Shown here piece by piece: positions 1 through 4,930 of a stretch of DNA of 5,419 bases. Position 1 is the stretch's first letter. The number at the start of each line of letters is the position of its first letter. The notes beneath the pieces were generated by a model. It saw nothing but the letters and a program-made list of their open reading frames with translations, was not told the DNA's origin and did no database searches. The translations under genes and the position numbers were made by a program. Source of the DNA: Lachnospiraceae bacterium. Its GTDB lineage: Bacteria; Bacillota; Clostridia; Lachnospirales; Lachnospiraceae. The stretch covers positions 1 through 5,419 of the forward strand of contig CAADSM010000137.1 of assembly GCA_900751785.1 (NCBI GenBank), read 5' to 3'.

Positions 1-60
1 CCTCTTTCTCCCCCCCCGTCCTCTTTCTTTTTTGGATTTTAATCGGCCTGCCGCCGTTTG
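1..60. other. Spacer downstream of the thioesterase gene, with a C8 run
   Basis: The plus strand is almost pure pyrimidine from 1 to 33, with eight consecutive C at 10-17 and a T6 run near 28-33. On the minus strand, reading away from the thioesterase stop codon, this is a G/A-rich stretch. It could include the leader or ribosome binding site of a gene beyond the window edge, but no start codon is visible. I see no convincing terminator: the small GC hairpin near 45-57 lacks a U tract on the minus strand. Confidence 0.4.
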
Positions 61-453
61 TCATGCCTTTCTATAACCAGTTGTGTTTACGACAGCGGCA
101 AGCTTCCCCTGTCCGTCTTTCACTTCGATCCTGTAATAACTCGTTGTCCTGCCGTTCTTTACGCATACTGCCTCCGCGGTCAGCACATCGCCGCGGGCTG
201 CACCGAGGTATGCGATCTCCGAATTAAGTGAGACCGTTCCGATCTCCTGCCAGTTCGATGCCACCGCAAACGCGAAATCCGCAAGAGTGAAATATACGCC
301 GCCCATGACAGCGCCCATAGCGTTCCTGTGCTTCGGCTCTAACCGCAGGCTGCATCTGGCGTAGTGGTCGTCAACTTCATCGATGACAGCTCCGTTATCT
401 GTCGCAAACCGGTCTTTTTCAAACAGCTTCACAACCTCTTCTGTTGGTTTCAT
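61..453 (-). CDS. PaaI-family hotdog-fold acyl-CoA thioesterase
   Basis: A complete 130-residue protein, the normal size for single-domain hotdog thioesterases of the PaaI/YbgC superfamily. These cytosolic enzymes hydrolyse acyl-CoA thioesters and usually act as tetramers or dimers of dimers. The signature lies at about residues 42-62: H42 and N44, G47, the GG pair at 51-52, then LAD (57-59) opening the central helix, with D59 at the position of the PaaI catalytic aspartate. A second conserved stretch, LNSEIAYLGAARGD (77-89 region), is the strand and turn typical of the family. The usual HGG is MGG here (M50). The start is supported by AGGAGG at 462-467 with 8 nt spacing, and the stop is TGA. 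It is transcribed alone, divergently from the tRNA gene. The family assignment is strong; the acyl substrate cannot be told from the sequence. Confidence 0.9.
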   Translation of the reverse strand: MKPTEEVVKLFEKDRFATDNGAVIDEVDDHYARCSLRLEPKHRNAMGAVMGGVYFTLADFAFAVASNWQEIGTVSLNSEIAYLGAARGDVLTAEAVCVKNGRTTSYYRIEVKDGQGKLAAVVNTTGYRKA

Positions 454-487
454 CCTTGTCTCCTCCTGATTTCAAAGCATCTTATTC

Positions 488-496
488 AGTATAGCA
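488..496 (-). promoter_or_regulatory. Putative extended -10 promoter of the thioesterase gene
   Basis: Read on the minus strand, positions 496-488 give TGCTATACT, an extended -10 element (TGn followed by TATACT). No good -35 box lies 16-18 bp upstream, which is common for extended -10 promoters. Transcription would start near 481, giving a leader of roughly 28 nt that includes the AGGAGG at 462-467. This is inferred from motif and position only. Confidence 0.5.
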
Positions 497-538
497 TAAA
501 ACCTCCTGCACAGCATAGAAAATTACGCAAAAAAACAG

Positions 539-567
539 TTGAAATTTTCCGAGAAAAGATATATAAT
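539..567 (+). promoter_or_regulatory. Sigma-A-type promoter of tRNA-Thr
   Basis: TTGAAA at 539-544 and a perfect TATAAT at 562-567 are separated by the optimal 17 bp. An A7 run at 529-535 lies just upstream of the -35 and resembles an UP element, as is common at stable-RNA promoters. The expected start near 574 leaves a 5' leader of about 26 nt to be trimmed by RNase P. Confidence 0.85.
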
Positions 568-599
568 AACAAAGGTTCGTCCATGAAGGATGTTCAGAT

Positions 600-672
600 G
601 CCGGAATAGCTCAGTCGGTAGAGCACTTCACTCGTAATGAAGGGGTCGTCGGTTCAAGTCCGATTTCCGGCT
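600..672 (+). tRNA. tRNA-Thr, anticodon CGT (reads ACG)
   Basis: The cloverleaf closes fully. The acceptor stem pairs 600-606 (GCCGGAA) with 665-671 (TTCCGGC), and T672 is the discriminator base. The D stem pairs 609-612 with 621-624. The anticodon stem pairs 626-630 with 638-642 around the loop CTCGTAA, placing the anticodon CGT at 633-635. A GGTTCAAGTCC T arm follows. CCA is not encoded, so it must be added after transcription. It is a single-gene unit with its own promoter and terminator. The CGT isoacceptor serves ACG, a codon also readable by a TGT isoacceptor through wobble, so this is probably a supplementary threonine tRNA. Confidence 0.96.
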
Positions 673-687
673 TAATAATGGAGACTG

Positions 688-728
688 ACGCTGAAACTTT
701 TAATCAGAGTTTCAGCGTTTTTCTTTTG
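688..728 (+). terminator. Intrinsic terminator of tRNA-Thr
   Basis: A perfect 10-bp stem pairs ACGCTGAAAC (688-697) with GTTTCAGCGT (709-718). The loop can zip further by a few A-U and G-U pairs. A U-rich tract (T718-T722, one C, then four T) follows directly. It lies 15 nt after the mature tRNA end and should isolate the tRNA from the riboswitch unit downstream. Confidence 0.93.
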
Positions 729-809
729 AAAATATCCACACCAACGCTGCCAAGGCATGAAAAGGCAGCTCATACTGCCCCTCTTCCTGCCGCGCCGGTC
801 ATTTTACTC

Positions 810-838
810 TTGAAAAAGCAGCGGCAATGTGGTAGGAT
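810..838 (+). promoter_or_regulatory. Promoter of the glycine riboswitch-symporter unit
   Basis: TTGAAA at 810-815, a 17-bp spacer, and TAGGAT at 833-838 preceded by TG at 830-831 (extended -10). The predicted start is near 845, just before the aptamer begins at about 862. It is the only good promoter between the tRNA terminator and the aptamer. The weak third and fourth positions of the -10 are offset by the TG extension. Confidence 0.7.
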
Positions 839-861
839 AGACACGTTCATCTTGTATGTAT

Positions 862-956
862 GAGGTGAATCTCTGGAGAGTCTCTGAAAAATGAGCGCCG
901 AAGGTGTAAGGGCGGTCCAAGCCGTCTGATCTCTCAGGCAAAAGGACAGGGCATAT
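862..956 (+). promoter_or_regulatory. Glycine riboswitch aptamer
   Basis: The aptamer carries the conserved glycine-aptamer core in the right order: GGAGAG at 875-880, GCGCCGAAGG at 895-904 followed by TGTAA, a short hairpin pairing 911-915 with 922-926, then CTCTCAGGCAAAAGGACAG at 931-949. GAGAG with CTCTC forms the inner helix, and CTCT (871-874) with AGGG (948-951) forms P1. The leader GAGGT (about 862-866) can also pair with ACTTC just after the aptamer, extending P1 through an internal loop where tandem glycine riboswitches have a kink-turn. Only one complete aptamer is present, so this is a singlet rather than the textbook tandem. Family knowledge: glycine binding controls downstream transcription or translation. 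Position and the terminator at 1020-1053 indicate control of the symporter gene. Whether glycine switches it on or off cannot be decided by eye; both modes are known, and transporter-linked examples can be OFF switches. Confidence 0.93.
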
Positions 957-1003
957 CAACTTCATGACAAACGGATGCCGCATGCATCCATATGAAAATA
1001 TGC
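951..1003 (+). other. Foldable linker behind the aptamer, candidate ghost aptamer
   Basis: Nested complementary segments predict one long hairpin: GCATAT (951-956) with ATATGC (998-1003), TTCAT (961-965) with ATGAA (992-996), and GGATGC (973-978) with GCATCC (984-989) around a 5-nt loop. It has no glycine-binding core. Singlet glycine riboswitches are known to keep a degenerate second 'ghost' aptamer that supports the intact one, and this stem sits where a 3' ghost would be. The pairings are directly visible; the ghost-aptamer role is inferred. Confidence 0.55.
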
Positions 1004-1019
1004 ATATGTTCATTTTTAG

Positions 1020-1053
1020 AGACTGGACCATAAGGGTACCGGTCTTTTTCTTT
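1020..1053 (+). terminator. Riboswitch expression-platform terminator
   Basis: A hairpin pairs AGACTGGACC (1020-1029) with GGT-A-CCGGTCT (1035-1045), with A1038 bulged, one G-U pair and a loop of about 5 nt. It is followed by T1045-T1049, C, TTT. The terminator lies about 65 nt after the aptamer and 84 nt before the symporter start codon, so premature termination here would be the regulated event. RNA ending at this point would be a short leader of about 205 nt. Confidence 0.85.
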
Positions 1054-1137
1054 GTACACCGCGGATAAACGGTATACAGGAGCAGTACACGGTCAAAAGC
1101 AGCTGTTACAAAGGAAGAAAATGAGGAGGTTTATTGT

Positions 1138-2514
1138 ATGGATGCTTTAACACAACTGGTTAGTCAGGCGAGTGATTTTCTGTGGAATGTCGTGCTCATC
1201 ATCATACTGTGCGGCACCGGGATCTACTACACCATTCGTCTGAAATTCATTCAGGTGAGAAAATTCAGAGAGGGCTGGCATCAGGTATTCGGCAATTTCT
1301 CTCTGAGAGGAAAGAAAGAAAAGAGCGGAAACGAAGGAGAGATGACATCCTTTCAGTCTGTGGCGACAGCCATCGCCGCGCAGGTCGGAACCGGTAATCT
1401 TGCGGGAGCTGCGACCGCTCTGATCGGCGGAGGCCCGGGCGCCATCTTCTGGATGTGGATGAGCGCGTTCTTCGGCATGTCCACGATCTACGCGGAGGCA
1501 ACACTTGCACAGAAGTATAAGACAACTAAAGACGGTCAGGTGACCGGCGGTCCCGTATATTACATCCGGGCCGCATTTAAGGGAAAATTCGGAAAAATAC
1601 TTGCCGGGATCTTCGCCGTGCTCATCATCATCGCGCTCGGCTTCACCGGAAATATGGTGCAGTCCAACTCCATCGGCAGCGCATTCTCTGAAGTATTCCA
1701 GGCCAGAAACATCAATATCCCGCCGATCGTATTTGGTCTCATCCTCGGCGCAATCGCAGGATTCATTTTCCTGGGCGGGATTGACAGGCTTGCATCTGTT
1801 GTAGAAAAGCTCGTGCCGCTCATGGCCGGTATCTATATCATAGGCAGCCTGATCCTTATTATCATGCATATCGGTGAGGTGCCGAACGCTTTCCGTATGA
1901 TCTTCGTCGGAGCATTTAACCCGAAGGCAGTAGTCGGCGCAGGAGCAGGTATCGCAGTCCGTGAAGCCATCCGCTACGGTGTTGCAAGAGGTCTTTTCTC
2001 CAACGAGGCTGGTATGGGATCCACCCCGCACGCGCATGCGAGGGCACAGGTGGAGAATCCTCACAAGCAGGGACTCGCGGCAATGATCAGCGTATTCATC
2101 GATACATTCATCGTCTTGACCCTGACTGTGTTTTCCATTCTCACTACCGGAGTGCTGGACAGCGGTAAGACAGGAACAGCGCTGACACAGGCAGCATTCA
2201 CAAGCAGCTTCGGAGGATTCGGAGATATCTTTGTTGCGGTCTGCCTGTTCTTCTTCGCATTCTCCACGATCCTCGGCTGGCACTTCTTCGGAAGAGTCAA
2301 CATAGAGTATCTGTTCGGAAGAAAAGCGTCGGTTGTATACTCCCTGCTCGTTGTCGTCTTCGTAGTAGTAGGGTCCACATTGAAGGTCGATTTTGTCTGG
2401 TCACTGTCAGACTTCTTCAACGGCCTGATGGTCATCCCCAACGCGCTCGCCCTCTGGGCGCTCAGCGGAGTCGTAATCGGCATTGCAAAGAAATACGGGA
2501 CGAAAAGAAAGTAA
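1138..2514 (+). CDS. agcS: Sodium:alanine/glycine symporter (AGCS family)
   Basis: A complete 458-residue polytopic membrane protein of the alanine-or-glycine:cation symporter family, which imports small neutral amino acids with Na+. Family signatures are VATAIAAQVGTGNLAG at 75-90 (cation and substrate site region), GGPGAIFWMW at 98-107, GGPVYYI at 137-143 and RGLFSNEAGMGS at 284-295 followed by a His-Ala-His-Ala stretch. About eleven hydrophobic segments can be seen, for example near 14-34, 155-170, 198-213, 228-245, 315-340, 363-381 and 400-412. The tail is basic (KKYGTKRK). The start is fixed by AGGAGG at 1124-1129, 8 nt upstream, and the length is normal for the family. It is monocistronic between the riboswitch terminator and its own terminator. 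Glycine-riboswitch control argues that glycine is a natural substrate, although the family is often named for alanine. Confidence 0.95.
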   Translation: MDALTQLVSQASDFLWNVVLIIILCGTGIYYTIRLKFIQVRKFREGWHQVFGNFSLRGKKEKSGNEGEMTSFQSVATAIAAQVGTGNLAGAATALIGGGPGAIFWMWMSAFFGMSTIYAEATLAQKYKTTKDGQVTGGPVYYIRAAFKGKFGKILAGIFAVLIIIALGFTGNMVQSNSIGSAFSEVFQARNINIPPIVFGLILGAIAGFIFLGGIDRLASVVEKLVPLMAGIYIIGSLILIIMHIGEVPNAFRMIFVGAFNPKAVVGAGAGIAVREAIRYGVARGLFSNEAGMGSTPHAHARAQVENPHKQGLAAMISVFIDTFIVLTLTVFSILTTGVLDSGKTGTALTQAAFTSSFGGFGDIFVAVCLFFFAFSTILGWHFFGRVNIEYLFGRKASVVYSLLVVVFVVVGSTLKVDFVWSLSDFFNGLMVIPNALALWALSGVVIGIAKKYGTKRK

Positions 2515-2559
2515 CTTTGTTCAAAAAAACATATCGCATCCCGCACCAGCGGGTGCAGA

Positions 2560-2596
2560 ACAGCCCTGCAGAAAGCATCTGCAGGGCTGTCTTTTT
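2560..2596 (+). terminator. Strong intrinsic terminator of the symporter gene
   Basis: A perfect 13-bp stem pairs ACAGCCCTGCAGA (2560-2572) with TCTGCAGGGCTGT (2578-2590) around a 5-nt loop. C2591 and T2592-T2596 follow. It lies 45 nt after the stop codon, in the gap between convergent genes. On the minus strand no U tract follows this hairpin directly, so it is mainly a plus-strand terminator. Confidence 0.95.
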
Positions 2597-2621
2597 ATCT
2601 TATTATTTATTATTTTTCTTA

Positions 2622-3587
2622 TCATTCAGTCTTTTGTTCGTCGTTCTTCACATGGACCGTCAGCTGGTCATACGGGATCTCAATCCCCTCGTCGTCAAAT
2701 GTCAGCTTGATCTGTTCCAGCAGGCGCCATCTGACCGCCCAGTACTTGTCTGTCGGCACCCATGCGCGCAGCCCGATCACCACCGAGCTGTCCGCCAGAG
2801 AATCTACGAACACCTTCACATCCTCGTCCTGAATGATCGCCTCATCATTGCAGAGCATGTCCTCGACCAGCTTTTTCGCTTTTCTCAGGTCAGCATCATA
2901 AGAGATCCCGACCTTCAGGTCGAGCTGCCTCTCCGGCCGCGCCGTCACGATCGTCAGGCTGTTCTCCGTCAGGATACTGTTCGGCACCACGACTGTCTGA
3001 TTGTCCACTGTCGCCAGCTTCGTGTAGAAGATCTGGATTTCCTTGACAGTTCCTTCGATGCCCTCGCCAGTCACAATGATATAGTCTCCTACCACAAACG
3101 GTTTCAGGAGCAGGATCAAGATTCCTCCCGCAAAGTTGGAAATGCTTCCCTGAACAGCAAGACCGATCGCCACGCCGGCGGATGCGATCAGGGCCGCCAC
3201 AGACGACGACTCAACGCCGAATTTCGTTGCAATCATAAAGACCAGGATCGCATATAGCCCGAACTTCAGGATAGAGTCCACAAACTGACATACCCCGGTG
3301 TCCGCATTCGCCCGGGTCATGGATCTCCTCACGATCTTCCTGATCCAGCTTATCACCTTTCCGCCGATAAAGAAGAAGACGAGCGCCAGCACCACCCGCA
3401 CTCCGAATGCGATGATATTCGGCAGATTATCTTGAAAAAACTGTATAAACTGATTCACCTCTTCGCCCGCTTCCGCAGTCACCTCAGTGGCGGAATCGAT
3501 CACGTCGCTCATCGTCTGCTCTGCCGTCCCTGACGACGAGGCCGCTCCCACCAGCCTTCCGGCGCTGTTCACTGTTTCCCAGAACAT
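2622..3587 (-). CDS. mscS: MscS-family small-conductance mechanosensitive channel
   Basis: A 321-residue inner-membrane channel protein. The family forms heptamers that open under membrane tension and release solutes on osmotic downshock. The N-terminus (about 1-50) is soluble, rich in Ser, Thr and Glu, and has no signal peptide. TM1 is at about 58-82 and TM2 at about 106-124. The pore-lining TM3 at about 130-164 holds the Gly/Ala-rich GVAIGLAVQGSISNFAGG followed by KPFVVGD, the best-conserved part of MscS. The beta domain (about 165-225, with VVVPNS) and the alpha/beta domain (about 228-305) follow, and the family's C-terminal IPxxQxTVH box is present as IPYDQLTVH. A start three codons upstream (3596) would leave only 1 nt after GGAGG, so I prefer 3587 with 10 nt spacing. 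It is last in the rnhB-yraN-pgeF-mscS cluster, 52 nt after pgeF. Its gating properties cannot be judged from sequence. Confidence 0.92.
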   Translation of the reverse strand: MFWETVNSAGRLVGAASSSGTAEQTMSDVIDSATEVTAEAGEEVNQFIQFFQDNLPNIIAFGVRVVLALVFFFIGGKVISWIRKIVRRSMTRANADTGVCQFVDSILKFGLYAILVFMIATKFGVESSSVAALIASAGVAIGLAVQGSISNFAGGILILLLKPFVVGDYIIVTGEGIEGTVKEIQIFYTKLATVDNQTVVVPNSILTENSLTIVTARPERQLDLKVGISYDADLRKAKKLVEDMLCNDEAIIQDEDVKVFVDSLADSSVVIGLRAWVPTDKYWAVRWRLLEQIKLTFDDEGIEIPYDQLTVHVKNDEQKTE

Positions 3588-3597
3588 ATTTATCATA

Positions 3598-3602
3598 CCT
3601 CC
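3598..3602 (-). promoter_or_regulatory. Ribosome binding site that decides the mscS start
   Basis: The minus strand reads GGAGG at 3602-3598. One nucleotide separates it from the ATG at 3596, and 10 nt separate it from the ATG at 3587. Only the second spacing is workable for a Gram-positive ribosome, so the protein probably begins MFWETV rather than MINMFW. Confidence 0.7.
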
Positions 3603-3607
3603 GATTC

Positions 3608-3625
3608 CCGGCGTTCTGCCGCCGG
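3608..3625. repeat. Inverted repeat between pgeF and mscS
   Basis: CCGGCG (3608-3613) and CGCCGG (3620-3625) form a perfect 6-bp GC stem with a 6-nt loop. In operon direction (minus) no U tract follows, and the hairpin ends a few bases before the mscS ribosome binding site. This fits an RNA-processing or stability element, or a weak modulator of translation, better than a terminator. On the plus strand a T7 run follows after 6 nt (3632-3638), so antisense transcription could stop here. Confidence 0.55.
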
Positions 3626-3639
3626 TCTGCCTTTTTTTG

Positions 3640-4494
3640 TTATCCTTCCTTCAATGCCAGGAACGCGCACAGATTTCCCCGCTTATCCCCGGCTGCCCGA
3701 TGTGAATATAAGATCTCACTGTTGCAGTGGGTGCACAGATTTGTCACCGCCATGTGTTCCGGCAGTATCCCGGACTCAAGGAAGATGAGTTCATTTGCCT
3801 TCCACAGATCGAGCTGGCATTTTCCGTTTTCTTTTTCATAAAACAGCTCCGGCCACAGTTTCTCATCGAATACTTGGCGGAACTTTTCGATCACATCCCC
3901 GCTGACCTCATAGCAGTCCATGCAGACCGAGGGGCCCACTGCTGCCAGTATATCCGCAGGGTCAGAGCCGAAATATTCTCCCATCATCTCTACAGTCCTT
4001 TTCCCGATCTTCCCGACCGTTCCCCGCCATCCGGAATGGCTCAGCCCGATCGCTTTCTTCACGGGATCCACAAAATACAGCGGCACACAGTCTGCAAAAG
4101 ATGTGACCAGACAGATGCCCGGTTCATTCGTGATCAGGCCGTCCACGTCTGTGTAGTCACGTTCTCTTGTGATCCCTTTTCCTCTGTCTGCACCTGTAAC
4201 GACCCGCACATTCGCGGTATGCGTCTGCTGGGACAGGACCATATCCTCACAGCGGACGCCGAGCTCGGCACCGATCCTTCGGAAGTTTTCCATCACCGCT
4301 TCCGGCCGGTCGCCCCTCTCAAAGCTTAAGTTCATCGATGCCCAGCAGCCCTCGCTCACTCCGCCGAGGCGGGTAGAAAATCCGTGCCGGATGATCCCTG
4401 TCTCTCTTAACATAGGATACTCCAGGTAGGGAACATTCTCTCCCGCTTCGTCAAAGATATGCCTGTCGTCTTTATACTGTAATCCAAGTGACAT
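3640..4494 (-). CDS. pgeF: Peptidoglycan editing factor / laccase-domain protein (YfiH/YlmD family)
   Basis: A 284-residue cytosolic protein, close to the usual length of the YfiH/YlmD family. In E. coli PgeF keeps L-serine from replacing L-alanine in peptidoglycan stems; related proteins show purine nucleoside and copper-dependent oxidase activities. The metal and active-site residues are present: H92 in SQQTHTANV, C136 in SFADCVPLYFVDP (132-144) and H153 in LSHSGWRGTVGKIG (151-164). GPSVCMDCYEV lies at 187-197, and the TNLCTHC cysteine motif (251-257) precedes the conserved SHR(A)xGDKRGN end. An in-frame ATG exists at 4623, but it would overlap most of yraN's 3' end with unconserved sequence. 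The ATG at 4494 begins 16 nt after the yraN stop with AAGGCAGG before it. It sits in the cluster after rnhB and yraN, upstream of mscS. All key residues are intact. Confidence 0.94.
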   Translation of the reverse strand: MSLGLQYKDDRHIFDEAGENVPYLEYPMLRETGIIRHGFSTRLGGVSEGCWASMNLSFERGDRPEAVMENFRRIGAELGVRCEDMVLSQQTHTANVRVVTGADRGKGITRERDYTDVDGLITNEPGICLVTSFADCVPLYFVDPVKKAIGLSHSGWRGTVGKIGKRTVEMMGEYFGSDPADILAAVGPSVCMDCYEVSGDVIEKFRQVFDEKLWPELFYEKENGKCQLDLWKANELIFLESGILPEHMAVTNLCTHCNSEILYSHRAAGDKRGNLCAFLALKEG

Positions 4495-4502
4495 ATACCG
4501 CA

Positions 4503-4510
4503 CCTGCCTT
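4503..4510 (-). promoter_or_regulatory. Ribosome binding site that decides the pgeF start
   Basis: Immediately after the yraN TGA, the minus strand reads AAGGCAGG at 4510-4503, with 8 nt before the ATG at 4494. This supports the 284-residue form of PgeF and suggests coupled translation from yraN into pgeF. Confidence 0.6.
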
Positions 4511-4900
4511 TCATCCGAAAAATGCATTTCTGATCTGAGTGATCTTTGACCCCTCGATCCCGATGACGTCAAACCGGCAGGGAACATCTTCCAAGACGTG
4601 CTCCGACAGATAATAGAGCGCACTTCTGAAAATGGTCCGCTGTTTTTTTACATCCACCGCCTCGAGAGGACTCCCCATCGCCCCGTCCGATCGATATTTT
4701 ACCTCGCAGAACACAAGAGTCTCTCCATCCTTCGCAATGATGTCGATTTCTCCGGACCTGCATCTGTAATTATACTGCAGGATCTCATATCCGAGCTGTT
4801 CGAGGTAGAATCCTGCCGCCTGCTCATAGGCCGCGCCTGTCCGGCGCCTATTCTTCTGTACGGTCTTCTGTGTGGTCTGCCGTCCGCTCTTTTCCTGCAT
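4511..4900 (-). CDS. yraN: UPF0102 (YraN) nuclease-like protein
   Basis: A complete 129-residue protein of the YraN/UPF0102 family, a small PD-(D/E)xK-type endonuclease-like fold related to Holliday junction resolvases. Its cellular job is poorly defined. After a basic, Gln-rich, probably flexible N-terminus (1-20), E26 falls in the first conserved helix (TGAAYEQAA). The nuclease-like core is at 50-68: GEIDIIAKDG then LVFCEVKYR, giving E51, D53, E66 and K68. This matches the Asp and E-x-K pattern of the fold. VDVKKQR (82-88) and RFDVIGI (109-115) are further family positions. The start at 4900 has AAAGG with a GC-rich spacer of suitable length. The gene lies 30 nt after rnhB and 16 nt before pgeF. 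The rnhB-yraN pair is common in bacteria and suggests a link to nucleic-acid maintenance. Biochemical activity is inferred from the fold family. Confidence 0.93.
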   Translation of the reverse strand: MQEKSGRQTTQKTVQKNRRRTGAAYEQAAGFYLEQLGYEILQYNYRCRSGEIDIIAKDGETLVFCEVKYRSDGAMGSPLEAVDVKKQRTIFRSALYYLSEHVLEDVPCRFDVIGIEGSKITQIRNAFFG

Positions 4901-4930
4901 TTTCCCGCCTTTCTTTTATCCGAGAGCTCC

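Noticed and set aside
600..672. tRNA-Thr as an integration (att) site for a mobile element
   Set aside because: I found no second copy of the tRNA 3' end and no integrase or mobile genes nearby; normal housekeeping genes follow.
764..779. GGCAG/CTGCC hairpin upstream of the riboswitch promoter
   Set aside because: It has only 5 bp and no U tract, lies before the predicted transcription start, and is within chance expectation.
678..863. Small plus-strand open frame after the tRNA gene
   Set aside because: Its first 40 bases are the tRNA terminator, there is no ribosome binding site, and its end runs into the riboswitch promoter and leader.
804..1031. Small minus-strand open frame over the riboswitch
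   Set aside because: It is explained by the conserved riboswitch aptamer and terminator on the opposite strand.
1147..2283. Long open frame (378 codons) on the minus strand inside the symporter gene
   Set aside because: It is antisense to a clear AGCS symporter. Its translation is low-complexity, rich in Cys, Asp, Glu and His, with no recognisable domain, as expected for the shadow of a membrane protein gene.
2517..3257. Long open frame (246 codons) on the plus strand over mscS
   Set aside because: It runs through the symporter terminator, lacks a ribosome binding site, and its His/Arg/Gln-rich translation is the shadow of the MscS frame.
3727..4329. Open frame of 200 codons on the plus strand over pgeF
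   Set aside because: It is antisense to all the conserved PgeF motifs; there is no ribosome binding site and no domain.
4495..4623. N-terminal extension of PgeF starting at 4623
   Set aside because: The extension is encoded opposite conserved yraN codons in another frame, is basic and low-complexity, and has no ribosome binding site; the start at 4494 has one.
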